Of a stretch of DNA of 60,444 nt, positions 33,299 to 44,067 are shown piece after piece. The stretch spans positions 1-60,444 of the forward strand of contig JAEYMI010000056.1 in the NCBI GenBank assembly GCA_023461275.1, given 5' to 3'. Made by a program: the position numbers and the translations under genes. The DNA is from Actinomycetes bacterium (lineage in GTDB: Bacteria; Actinomycetota; Actinomycetes; Mycobacteriales; Mycobacteriaceae). Position 1 is the first letter of the stretch. The number at the start of each line of letters is the position of its first letter. The notes below the pieces were generated by a model. The model had not been told where the DNA came from. It did no database searches and was given only the letters and a program-made list of their open reading frames with translations.

Positions 33299-33991
33299 TC
33301 ACCAGCCGCGTTCTCGCCACTCCACCAACGACGGGCGTTCGGTGCCGAGAGTGGTGTCCTTGCCGTGCCCCGGATAGACCACGGTGGAGTCCGGATATCG
33401 ATCGAACACCTTGGTGGACACGTCGGAGAGCAGGCGGTCGAAGTCGCCGTCGGCCCACGTCTTGCCGACGCCGCCGGGGAACAGGCAGTCGCCGCTGAAC
33501 AGATGCACGGTGCCGCCGTCAGCGGTGTCGTGCAGGGCCAGCGCGATCGATCCCGGTGTATGGCCGACGAGATGGATCGCCCGAAGGTTCAGCGAGCCCA
33601 CCGTGACGACGCCGGCGTCGTCGACGAGCAGATCTGGTTCCAGCGGAAGCTCTGGCGCATCGAGGCGTCCCGCGGCCGTCGGAACGTTCAACGCCGAGGC
33701 GACCTCGGTCAGTGCCTGCCAGTGATCGAAGTGCTGATGCGTGGTGAAGATCAGTCGGGGAGTGCCGGCCGACGCCCTGACGACCTGCAGAATCTGTTCG
33801 GGCTCGTTGGCGGCATCGATGATGAGCTGGTCGCCGGTGTCGCGATCGGTGACGATATAGACGTTGTTGTCCATCGGACCCACCGACATTTTCACGATGG
33901 TCGCGGTGTCGAGGTTTCGGCGCTGTGGCCGCTTGGATTGGGACAGATCGCCGGTGTAGTCGTCGGTGACGGTGAGATCGGGACTGGTCAT
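33299..33991 (-). CDS. MBL-fold metallo-hydrolase (Rv1637c-like)
   Basis: A 230-residue metallo-beta-lactamase-fold hydrolase of the glyoxalase II-like group. Metal ligands are visible: HQHFDH (H-x-H-x-D-H), GHTPGS with the third-site His, SGDCLFPGG with the bridging Asp, and YPGHGKDT near the C terminus. Hydroxyacylglutathione-type or persulfide-type thioester hydrolysis are options; the actual substrate is unknown. ATG 33991 is chosen because upstream residues of the longer frame are not conserved-looking. It is divergent from uvrA; a homologue is in the same position in M. tuberculosis. Confidence 0.85.
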   Translation of the reverse strand: MTSPDLTVTDDYTGDLSQSKRPQRRNLDTATIVKMSVGPMDNNVYIVTDRDTGDQLIIDAANEPEQILQVVRASAGTPRLIFTTHQHFDHWQALTEVASALNVPTAAGRLDAPELPLEPDLLVDDAGVVTVGSLNLRAIHLVGHTPGSIALALHDTADGGTVHLFSGDCLFPGGVGKTWADGDFDRLLSDVSTKVFDRYPDSTVVYPGHGKDTTLGTERPSLVEWRERGW

Positions 33992-34032
33992 AGCGCGAGA
34001 GTATCGTGAACTCTTGGTTTGGCCGACCGTGA

Positions 34033-34055
34033 TTGTCGGTACCCGAACGTAAAGT
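34033..34055 (+). promoter_or_regulatory. Predicted PafBC-type promoter of uvrA
   Basis: TTGTCGGTA (34033-34041), 8 nt, TAAAGT (34050-34055) matches TTGTCRGTG-N8-TAnnnT with a single deviation at the ninth base. uvrA is a known RecA-independent damage-induced gene in mycobacteria, which supports the reading. Confidence 0.65.
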
Positions 34056-34137
34056 GGTCGGCGCCCGTATGAGTGCGTGAATGCGTGTGACCGCACGAGC
34101 CTTATCGAGCACGAGCTCCAGTCAGCAAAGGACACAA

Positions 34138-37020
<2,883 letters not shown>

Positions 37021-37061
37021 TTCGTTTTTGTGCCCGGCCGGTCCCGTCCAGTCGGTCTCGC

Positions 37062-37736
37062 CTAACGCAGGGATGCCGCGATCAGTGATAGGCCCAGCGC
37101 ACCAACGACCGCGTTGCCGACAACGATCGTGACTTGACGTCCGCGGCCGGTTATCCGCGTGCCCGCAGCCGCCCCGGTGATGGCCAGGACCGCTTGCCAC
37201 AGCACGGAACCGGCGCCAACTCCGATCACGAACAGTGTTGCGTCCCAGCCATTCAGGCGGCCTCTGGTAGGTGCGGCAATGGCCGGTACGGCAACGGATG
37301 TGAAGTAGATGAGCGTGGTCGGATTCATCGCGGTCAACCCGGCGAATACGAGGTAGCGGCCATCTCTCGTCGACTCGGCACGTTTCGACGTCGGTTGCGC
37401 ACGGCGCGACGTCGACCGGGCGTCGATCACGGAGTGTGCCGCCACGAGTAGGAGCAGGCTGCCTCCGACGATGCCCGGGTACGGACCGAGTCGATTGAGG
37501 TTCGGCGCGATCGCCGCTCCGAATACGGTGGCTGCAGCGGCGTGAGCCGCGTCGACCGTAGCGACTCCCGCGGCGGCCCCGAGTGCGCTGCGAAGACCTC
37601 GCTCGGCTCCTTCCATCACGAGCATCACACCGATGGCGCCGAGCGGAATCGCGATACCGAGACCGGTGACGAGGCCGAGTGCGAGTGCGTGGATCGACGC
37701 CATCCGCCCATCGTCGATTGTGTTCATACTCGACAC
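37062..37736 (-). CDS. LysE-family amino acid exporter
   Basis: A 224-residue membrane protein of the LysE/RhtB type with about six TM helices. The N-terminal signature LVTGLGIAIPLGAIGVMLVMEGAERGLRSALGAAAGVATVDAAHA is in the expected place (about 22-66). A polar loop of Ser/Arg/Thr residues separates helices 3 and 4, followed by GLTAMNPTTLIYFTSVAVPAIA, the second conserved repeat. Met12 or Met4 could be the true start. It exports an amino acid (basic or small), not determinable here. It is divergent from an Lrp/AsnC regulator 35 bp away, the classical lysE-lysG or LysE-Lrp pairing. Confidence 0.85.
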   Translation of the reverse strand: MSSMNTIDDGRMASIHALALGLVTGLGIAIPLGAIGVMLVMEGAERGLRSALGAAAGVATVDAAHAAAATVFGAAIAPNLNRLGPYPGIVGGSLLLLVAAHSVIDARSTSRRAQPTSKRAESTRDGRYLVFAGLTAMNPTTLIYFTSVAVPAIAAPTRGRLNGWDATLFVIGVGAGSVLWQAVLAITGAAAGTRITGRGRQVTIVVGNAVVGALGLSLIAASLR

Positions 37737-37771
37737 CGAAGAAGTTTCGCTTGTACTGATAGATTTTCGAT

Positions 37772-38200
37772 GTGGACCCGATTGACCGACAGATCATTGA
37801 GGTTCTTCGCCATGATGGTCGCGCATCGTTCAGTTCGATTGGTCGGCTCGTCGGGCTCGGAACCAACAGTGCCGCCGCCCGAGTGCGGCGTCTGGAGCGT
37901 GATGGCGTCATCCTCGGCTATCGCGCGGTGATCAGCACTGATGAGGCACCCTCGCCGACCGGAATCGAAGCGTTCATCGACGTCCGGTTACACCCTGAGC
38001 GCGACTCGGAAGAATTCCTGCGATGGGCTCAACGTGAGGCGACAGTGCGCGATGCGGTTCACGTCACGGGCCCCTACGACTATCTGTTGCGCATATCGGT
38101 GTCCGACACCGCGGGACTCGACCGACTGCTTCGACGTCTCAAGAAGGACGCGGGTGCCGCGCAAACCCAGACACGTATCGCTCTGCGCCCGGACCGCTGA
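37772..38200 (+). CDS. Lrp/AsnC-family transcriptional regulator
   Basis: A 142-residue leucine-responsive-type regulator. The N-terminal helix-turn-helix (DPIDRQIIEVLRHDGRASFSSIGRLVGLGTNSAAARVRRLERDGVILGYRAVI) is followed by a RAM/AsnC ligand-binding domain (IEAFIDVRL..., AVHVTGPYDYLLRISV, then the beta strand with LDRLLRRLKK). GTG at 37772. It most likely senses an amino acid and controls the divergent LysE-type exporter through the 35-bp shared intergenic region. I see no clean palindrome there. Confidence 0.9.
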   Translation: MDPIDRQIIEVLRHDGRASFSSIGRLVGLGTNSAAARVRRLERDGVILGYRAVISTDEAPSPTGIEAFIDVRLHPERDSEEFLRWAQREATVRDAVHVTGPYDYLLRISVSDTAGLDRLLRRLKKDAGAAQTQTRIALRPDR

Positions 38201-38260
38201 CATGGCGCCGGCACGACGACGCGACCGGAGTGCCCTTGAGCTGAGGATAGTGCGAGAAGT

Positions 38261-38617
38261 TCAGTGTCCCAGGGACTTTCGGATCTCGTCGAGCTTCTTC
38301 TTGGCTGCTTCGTCGCGCTTGCGCATCATCTCGTCGACCTGTTGGCCCTCCGGGGTGGCCTGCGCGAGCTCTTCGCCGCCGATCGCGGTACCGATGCGCT
38401 TCTCGATCTTGTCGCGCACGAAGTCGAACGACGGGACGCCCGCGTCGTTGTAGTCCGGTGGCGGGACTGGCGTGGACGCCGATGCGGGAGTGGCCGATGC
38501 GGCGCCGGTTGGCACCACCTCTGCATCGACGATGGCGTCGTCGGGCGTCGAGGCATCGTCGACGGTTGGGTCGGCGGAAGCGTCGGCGGCGTTGTTCGGG
38601 TTGTCGGAAGCGGCCAT
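38261..38617 (-). CDS. Small conserved-looking hypothetical protein
   Basis: A 118-residue protein, unrecognised. The first 58 residues are acidic, Ala/Pro/Thr-rich and probably disordered. The rest is helical and charged: PSFDFVRDKIEKRIGTAIGG, then QQVDEMMRKRDEAAKKKLDEIRKSLGH, which could form a coiled coil. It has no signal peptide or TM segment. It begins 16 bp after the DUF1844 gene and is probably co-transcribed with it, so the two may act together. Confidence 0.6.
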   Translation of the reverse strand: MAASDNPNNAADASADPTVDDASTPDDAIVDAEVVPTGAASATPASASTPVPPPDYNDAGVPSFDFVRDKIEKRIGTAIGGEELAQATPEGQQVDEMMRKRDEAAKKKLDEIRKSLGH

Positions 38618-38633
38618 GAACCCAGGCTAGCGA

Positions 38634-39050
38634 TCAGCGCAGCGGCCCGGTGAACTTCTCGCCGGGTCCTTGGCCTGGTTCGTCGGGGTACGCGCTGGCT
38701 TCGCGGAACGCCAGTTGCAGTGCCTTGACTCCGTCGGCCAGGGGTTTGCGATGCAGCCCGAGGTCTCCCTCGGCCGCCTTGACCAGGCCGGCCAATGCCG
38801 TGATGAGCGCGCGAGCGTCGGGCAGGTCCTGGAACTCTTCGTCACCGCCGGCGTCAGGGCCGACTTTCTCGGCCGCCGCGCTCATCAGCATGACCGCGGC
38901 ACGGGTGATGACCTCGACCGCGGGAATGGTCGCGAGCTCGCGGACGTTGTGCTCGTCGGTCTGATGTCCACCGATTTCTCCGCTGCCGACGGCCGCGCCG
39001 CCGCTCTGACCAGTGGCATCGTCGGACAGCGAATAGGAGTTCTCGGCCAT
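38634..39050 (-). CDS. DUF1844 family protein
   Basis: A 138-residue protein of the DUF1844 family. The conserved part begins RELATIPAVEVITRAAVMLMSAAAEKVGP and continues DARALITALAGLVKAAEGDLGLHRKPLADGVKALQLAFREAS. The N-terminal 35 residues are polar and Gly/Ser-rich, the C-terminal GPGEKFTGPLR is short. Function unknown in any species I know. ATG 39050 fits; the longer frame extends into the infC leader. It lies divergent to infC, as is usual for this family in Mycobacteriales, and upstream of a small hypothetical. Confidence 0.75.
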   Translation of the reverse strand: MAENSYSLSDDATGQSGGAAVGSGEIGGHQTDEHNVRELATIPAVEVITRAAVMLMSAAAEKVGPDAGGDEEFQDLPDARALITALAGLVKAAEGDLGLHRKPLADGVKALQLAFREASAYPDEPGQGPGEKFTGPLR

Positions 39051-39056
39051 GGCTGT

Positions 39057-39197
39057 TAGACTTCCATAGCACGACCGCCCTGGCATGCGCCGGGGTAGCA
39101 AGTGGAGTTCCGCTCCCACCGTACGACGCGAGTCCCTCGAGGACCGTAGTTGCACGGTCCGGCTCACGCCGAATGGTCATCCTCACCCTGGGTGAGG
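39057..39197 (+). promoter_or_regulatory. infC operon promoter region and leader hairpin
   Basis: TAGACT (39057-39062) is a good -10, giving a leader of about 285 nt before infC. In it the perfect palindrome CCTCACCCTGGGTGAGG (39181-39197) is followed by TGTCATTTT, an attenuator-like hairpin. A long structured leader fits autogenous control by IF3 or L20. The remaining leader to 39352 has no believable reading frame. Confidence 0.45.
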
Positions 39198-39352
39198 TGT
39201 CATTTTGGTGCTGTCTTCTCGACGGCGAGCGAGCCGGTCGGTATCGGAGCCCTGCAGTCGATCACTCGACGCGGGGCTCTTCTGCTGGGTTCTCACTTGT
39301 CCCGACACATCTCGCGGCGGCCACCAAAGAAGTAACTGATCTAGGAGGCCCC

Positions 39353-39934
<582 letters not shown>

Positions 39935-40026
39935 ATCGGCTGCCGCCCGCACAGACCAACTGCGGACAAACCGACCGCCCGATGTCCTCGGGTGGTGGGA
40001 GAGTCCGCTCAAACGAAGGAAAAGAC

Positions 40027-40221
40027 ATGCCCAAGGCAAAGACCCACAAAGGCACCGCGAAGCGATTCAAGGTGACCGGCAGCGGCAAGATCGTTCGCCA
40101 GAAGGCCAACCGCCGCCACTTGCTGGAGCACAAGTCGTCGCGCCGCACCCGACGCCTCGACGGCATCGCCGTGGTCAGCGACAACGACGCACCGCGCATC
40201 AAGCGCCTGCTCAACCGCTGA
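40027..40221 (+). CDS. rpmI: 50S ribosomal protein L35
   Basis: A 64-residue basic protein beginning MPKAKTHKGTAKRFKVTGSGKI with RRHLLEHKSSRRTRRL, diagnostic of L35. The ATG at 40027 follows GAAGGAAAAG; an upstream in-frame reading from 39982 has no homology. Second gene of the infC-rpmI-rplT operon. Confidence 0.97.
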   Translation: MPKAKTHKGTAKRFKVTGSGKIVRQKANRRHLLEHKSSRRTRRLDGIAVVSDNDAPRIKRLLNR

Positions 40222-40269
40222 TCTGCTCCGCACCAGACATCCCATCCTGACGAACGAAGAGGTAACACC

Positions 40270-40650
40270 ATGGCACGCGTAAAAAGGGCAGTGAACGCCC
40301 AGAAGAAGCGTCGTTCAACCCTGGAGGCATCCAAGGGTTACCGCGGGCAGCGCTCGCGCCTGTACCGCAAGGCAAAGGAGCAGCAGCTCCACTCGATGAC
40401 CTACGCCTACCGGGACCGCCGGGCGCGTAAGGGTGAGTTCCGCAAGCTCTGGATCGCACGTATCAACGCTGCGGCCCGCGCCAACGACATCACCTACAAC
40501 CGTTTCATCCAGGGGCTCAAGGCCGCCGGTGTCGAGGTCGACCGCAAGGTTCTCGCCGACATCGCCGTCACCGACCCTGCAGCCTTCACCGGTCTGGTCG
40601 AGGTCGCTCGCAAGGCCCTGCCGGCCGACGTGAACGCGCCTGCAGCCTGA
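40270..40650 (+). CDS. rplT: 50S ribosomal protein L20
   Basis: A 126-residue L20: ARVKRAVNAQKKRRSTLEASKGYRGQRSRLYRKAKEQ in the basic N-terminal arm, RDRRARKGEFRKLWIARINAAARANDITYNRFIQGLKAAGVEVDRKVLADIAVTDP in the globular part. It binds 23S rRNA early in assembly and in many bacteria represses its own operon. GAAGAGG precedes the ATG. Confidence 0.97.
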   Translation: MARVKRAVNAQKKRRSTLEASKGYRGQRSRLYRKAKEQQLHSMTYAYRDRRARKGEFRKLWIARINAAARANDITYNRFIQGLKAAGVEVDRKVLADIAVTDPAAFTGLVEVARKALPADVNAPAA

Positions 40651-40679
40651 CTCCCCGCACATACCCGAACCGACCCGCG

Positions 40680-41480
40680 ATGGACGTTCTGACCGAGCGC
40701 TCATCGCGGGTCGTGTCGTATGCAAAGCTGCATCGGGCCACGGTGCGGCGCACCGAGAATCAGTTCCTGGCCGAAGGTGCCAATGCTGTTCGCGCGGCCC
40801 TCGACACCGGTCGGGCGCAGGAGATCCTGGTCCGATCCAGTGACGCAGACCGGCACGCAGAGGTCCTCGCGGACGCGTCGCGGGCCGGTGTCACGATCGT
40901 CGAGATCACCGATCGGGCAGCCGAGAAGCTCACCGACACCACAACGGCCCCCGGCATTTTCGCCGTCAGCTCATTGCTCGACGCAACCTTCGACGATGTC
41001 CTCGCGGCCCGCCCGCGACTGTTGCTTGCCGCCGTCGAACCTCGCGAGCCCGGAAATGCCGGCACGTTGATTCGCTGCGCAGACGCGATGGGCGCCGATG
41101 CTGTTGTGCTGCTGGGTGATTCGGTCGATCCGCATAACGGAAAGTGTGTGCGTGCCAGCGCCGGCAGCGTCTTTCATCTGCCGATTGTTCGCGAGCGAGA
41201 CGTCTTCGCGGGAATCGATGCGATGTCGTCGACCGGCTTGGTCACTCTGGCGACCGCGGCCGATGGCGAGTTGTCGCTGGACGACGCCGACGAGACCTTG
41301 CGCGGCCCGACGGCATGGCTACTGGGGAATGAGGCCCACGGCCTGGATTCGGCGGTGCTCGCCGCCGCTGATCATCGCATCTCGATCCCGATCCGGGGGA
41401 GTGCCGAGAGTCTCAATGTGGCTGCGGCAGCGGCTATCTGTCTCTACGCCAGTGCGCGGGTGCAGAATCGCCCGGCCTAG
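40680..41480 (+). CDS. tsnR: SpoU/TrmH-family RNA 2'-O-methyltransferase
   Basis: A 266-residue RNA ribose methyltransferase with a SPOUT knot. An N-terminal L30e-like RNA-binding part (ATVRRTENQFLAEGANAVRAAL) precedes the catalytic domain: motif 1 EPREPGNAGTLIRCADAMGADAV with the conserved Asn and Arg, motif 2 WLLGNEAHGL and motif 3 IPIRGSAESLNVAAAAAICLY. It probably modifies 23S rRNA. It follows rplT by 29 bp, as in the M. tuberculosis order, and is convergent with the next gene. Confidence 0.9.
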   Translation: MDVLTERSSRVVSYAKLHRATVRRTENQFLAEGANAVRAALDTGRAQEILVRSSDADRHAEVLADASRAGVTIVEITDRAAEKLTDTTTAPGIFAVSSLLDATFDDVLAARPRLLLAAVEPREPGNAGTLIRCADAMGADAVVLLGDSVDPHNGKCVRASAGSVFHLPIVRERDVFAGIDAMSSTGLVTLATAADGELSLDDADETLRGPTAWLLGNEAHGLDSAVLAAADHRISIPIRGSAESLNVAAAAAICLYASARVQNRPA

Positions 41481-41500
41481 GTCCGCACTGCTCGGCAGCG

Positions 41501-42157
41501 TCAGCGGCGTGGTGCCAAGGCCTCGACGGTCCAGGTGAGGCCGTTGGCCGAGAGTTGGGTGCGCAGCGCGACGTCGTATGTGGTGTGCAGCAGTTTCCAG
41601 ACCTGCCGCGCCTTGGGCATGTCCAGCGATTTGTATTGTGAGACAACAATTTCCCCACCGGGAGCGAGCCAGCCCGATTCCAGTCTGCAGACTGTGGCCA
41701 ACGGGTCGGGTAGGTAGTAGAGCATTTCGGAGAAGACGATGACGTCGAAGAGTCCGGGCTCGGGTTCGAAGGTCGTCGCATCTGCGACCGCGAATGTGGC
41801 GTTGTCCAGAGCGCGGGAGCGTGCCCGCTCGATGGCGGTGGGTGCTGCGTCGACACCGACGTACTCGGTGTAGCGATGGGCCGACAATCGCTCCGGGAGA
41901 AGGCCTTCGCCGCAACCGATCTCGAGCACACGTGGCGTCGGGTTGGTCCGCATGCACAGCCCGGCGACGAGGTGAAACCGTGGCGCTTCCTGATCGTTGG
42001 CGAGGTAATCCCATTCGCCGCTGCGATATTCGTCCTCGCAGTCATCAACCCCATGCGACGACGAGAAGGGGCGAATATAGGTCGAGGCGACCTTGGCTCC
42101 TCGAACCGCTTGCTTGCGCATCTGCCCGATCACGCCGGTGTTCGTCGCCGAACTCAT
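41501..42157 (-). CDS. Class I SAM-dependent methyltransferase (NodS-like)
   Basis: A 218-residue methyltransferase. Motif I VLEIGCGEGLLPERLSAHR, then YVGVDAAPTAIERARSR for the ribose-binding Asp, FDVIVFSEMLYYLPDP as motif II and WLAPGGEIVVSQYKSLDM as post-motif III. The arrangement resembles NodS-type small-molecule N-methyltransferases, but the substrate is not identifiable. The N-terminal 45 residues are polar. A 10-bp palindrome sits about 60 bp upstream of the start. It stands alone and converges on tsnR. Confidence 0.8.
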   Translation of the reverse strand: MSSATNTGVIGQMRKQAVRGAKVASTYIRPFSSSHGVDDCEDEYRSGEWDYLANDQEAPRFHLVAGLCMRTNPTPRVLEIGCGEGLLPERLSAHRYTEYVGVDAAPTAIERARSRALDNATFAVADATTFEPEPGLFDVIVFSEMLYYLPDPLATVCRLESGWLAPGGEIVVSQYKSLDMPKARQVWKLLHTTYDVALRTQLSANGLTWTVEALAPRR

Positions 42158-42216
42158 GTGCTCGCCCCTCGCTGTCGGTTTGGCCCGAGCATCTCACCCG
42201 GCGCGGTCTCCTTGTG

Positions 42217-42226
42217 AGGGTACCCT
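42217..42226. promoter_or_regulatory. Palindromic site upstream of the NodS-like methyltransferase
   Basis: AGGGTACCCT is a perfect 10-bp palindrome in the context GTGAGGGTACCCTTAGTC. This wider context is similar to the site at 55211-55227 (GTAAGGTGACCTTAGTC), differing mainly by one inserted base at the centre. A shared regulator or simply related promoter elements are both possible. Confidence 0.3.
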
Positions 42227-42281
42227 TAGTCGAAGCGGAGCTGTCGCGTGGGGCCGGGCCGACATCACGGCCGCGGGTACG

Positions 42282-42668
42282 TCACCACCGGGTGTACAAG
42301 GTCATCGGTCGCTGGGTCGACAGATGAAGGCCGATGATGAGCTTGCCGCGCGGCCTGGCCGCAGCTTCGTTGATGAGGCGCTGTGCGCTGGAGATTCCCA
42401 CCATGCCGCGTCCGGGCACGTAGTAGTACTGCCGAGCGTGACTCCAGCGCCCCGGGCTCGCTGTCCAGTGACGACGTACCAGTCGATGGTCCAGGACCCG
42501 TTCGACGCCGATCTTGGCGATTTCCTCGGTCTCTGCGTGGGTGAACACGACGAACACCGTCTTGTCCTGGGCGACCGCCTTTGCGGCTGAGGCGTGACCG
42601 GCGCCCACGGATGCCATGCCGAACGCGGCAAGAAAGGCGAAGACGATGGCGACGATACGAACATTCAT
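42282..42668 (-). CDS. Small exported hypothetical protein
   Basis: A 128-residue protein from ATG 42668, with GGGGGA six bases upstream. It has a Sec-type signal: MNVR, a hydrophobic run IVAIVFAFLAAFGMASVGA and an AxA site (HASAAKA) near residue 29. The mature part (about 98 residues) has VFVVFTHAETEEIAKIGVERVLDH and RQYYYVPGRGMVGISSAQRLINEAA, with no cysteine and no known motif. It is probably a secreted or wall-associated small globular protein. I do not recognise the family. Confidence 0.65.
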   Translation of the reverse strand: MNVRIVAIVFAFLAAFGMASVGAGHASAAKAVAQDKTVFVVFTHAETEEIAKIGVERVLDHRLVRRHWTASPGRWSHARQYYYVPGRGMVGISSAQRLINEAAARPRGKLIIGLHLSTQRPMTLYTRW

Positions 42669-42785
42669 GAGATCCCCCGAGTGCAAGTTGAGAGGCTAAT
42701 TATGACTGGAGTTGCGCGTGTTGTGCCAGTGACGGCTGGTATCAGTGTGGTAAAGGCGCGAGTCGCCCCGGTGTGTCCGTGCGTT

Positions 42786-42822
42786 GACCGCGACACCCCG
42801 ACCGCGACACCCCGACCGCGAC
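42786..42822. repeat. 14-bp tandem repeat upstream of pheS, 2.6 copies
   Basis: GACCGCGACACCCC at 42786-42799 and 42800-42813 is followed by a partial third unit at 42814-42822. A second direct repeat, GAATCACCrCCGA, occurs at 42897-42909 and 42914-42926, immediately before the Shine-Dalgarno. The 280-bp gap between the exported-protein gene and pheS is therefore repetitive and probably regulatory. Confidence 0.7.
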
Positions 42823-42948
42823 GCGCGTCGGGGAACACGTCGTCGGGCGGTGCCTGCAGGTCACCCGCCACGTCGGGTCGACTACCCTCGACGTTTGAAT
42901 CACCACCGAATGTGAATCACCGCCGAGTTCGCAAGGAGACCAAGGACC

Positions 42949-44025
42949 GTGGCACCACGCCCCGACGACGCGCAGGATCAGTCGAACGCGGCCGTCGAAT
43001 TTCCTGGCGCAGACGCGCTGGACTCCGCGGCTCAGCAGGCGCTTGACGCCTTTGAGGCGGCCACCGATCTCGAGACCCTGGCCGAGGCGAAGTCGGCCCA
43101 CCTCGGTGATCGTTCGGCGATCGCCCTGGCCCGCCGGGCTCTCGGGTCGATCCCCAAGGACCAGCGGTCGGCGGCCGGCAAGCTGGTCAACGAGGTTCGT
43201 GGTCGGGTCAGCGCCGCCCTGGACGCGCGCACGGAGGTGCTGCACGCGGAACGCGATTCGGCGGTGTTGGTGGCCGAGTCGGTGGATGTGACGCTGCCCA
43301 GCCGTCGCCGGCCGGTCGGTGCGCGGCATCCGATCACCGTGATCGCCGAGCAGGTCGCCGACGTCTTCGTCGGCATGGGGTGGGAGATCGCGGAAGGGCC
43401 CGAAGTCGAGACCGAGCACTACAACTTCGATGCGCTCAACTTTCTGCCCGATCATCCGGCACGGTCGATGCAGGACACTTTCTACATCGCACCCGAAGGG
43501 TCGCGGCAAGTGTTGCGGACCCACACCTCGCCGGTCCAGGTCCGGTCGATGCTCACCCGCGAGGTGCCGATCTACGTCGCATGTCCCGGTCGGACCTTCC
43601 GCACCGACGAGCTCGACGCGACCCACACCCCGGTCTTTCATCAGATCGAAGGACTCGCCGTCGACAAGGGGCTGACGATGGCGAATCTGCGGGGAACGCT
43701 CGAGATGTTCGCGCGCGCCCTGTTCGGCCCGGAGACCACCACGCGTATGCGCGCCAACTACTTTCCCTTCACCGAGCCGTCGGCCGAGGTCGACGTATGG
43801 TTCCCCGCCAAAAAGGGCGGGCCCGGCTGGGTGGAGTGGGGTGGCTGCGGCATGGTCAATCCGAACGTGTTGCGCGCCAGCGGAATCGACCCGGACGTCT
43901 ACTCGGGTTTCGCCTTCGGCATGGGACTCGAACGCACCCTGCAGTTCCGCAACGACATCAACGACATGCGCGACATGGTCGAGGGGGACGTCCGGTTCAC
44001 CCTGCCGTTCGGTCCCGCGGCCTGA
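42949..44025 (+). CDS. pheS: Phenylalanyl-tRNA synthetase alpha subunit
   Basis: A 358-residue class II synthetase subunit that carries the catalytic site. An N-terminal coiled coil (about 20-90) precedes the core with RRRPVGARHPITVI, EIAEGPEVETEHYNFDALNFLPDHPARSMQDTFY (motif 1 and early motif 2), LRTHTSPVQVR, HTPVFHQIEGLAVD, and GWVEWGGCGMVNPNVL with motif 3 FAFGMGLERTLQFR. GTG start with AAGGAG upstream. It forms an alpha2-beta2 enzyme with PheT, encoded 42 bp downstream. Confidence 0.96.
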   Translation: MAPRPDDAQDQSNAAVEFPGADALDSAAQQALDAFEAATDLETLAEAKSAHLGDRSAIALARRALGSIPKDQRSAAGKLVNEVRGRVSAALDARTEVLHAERDSAVLVAESVDVTLPSRRRPVGARHPITVIAEQVADVFVGMGWEIAEGPEVETEHYNFDALNFLPDHPARSMQDTFYIAPEGSRQVLRTHTSPVQVRSMLTREVPIYVACPGRTFRTDELDATHTPVFHQIEGLAVDKGLTMANLRGTLEMFARALFGPETTTRMRANYFPFTEPSAEVDVWFPAKKGGPGWVEWGGCGMVNPNVLRASGIDPDVYSGFAFGMGLERTLQFRNDINDMRDMVEGDVRFTLPFGPAA

Positions 44026-44067
44026 CGCGCGCGATCCCAGAACACGACAAAGGAAGCTGATTCATCC

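Noticed and set aside
42687..42948. A T-box riboswitch before pheS
   Set aside because: No T-box core sequence or specifier stem is recognisable; only short direct repeats are seen.
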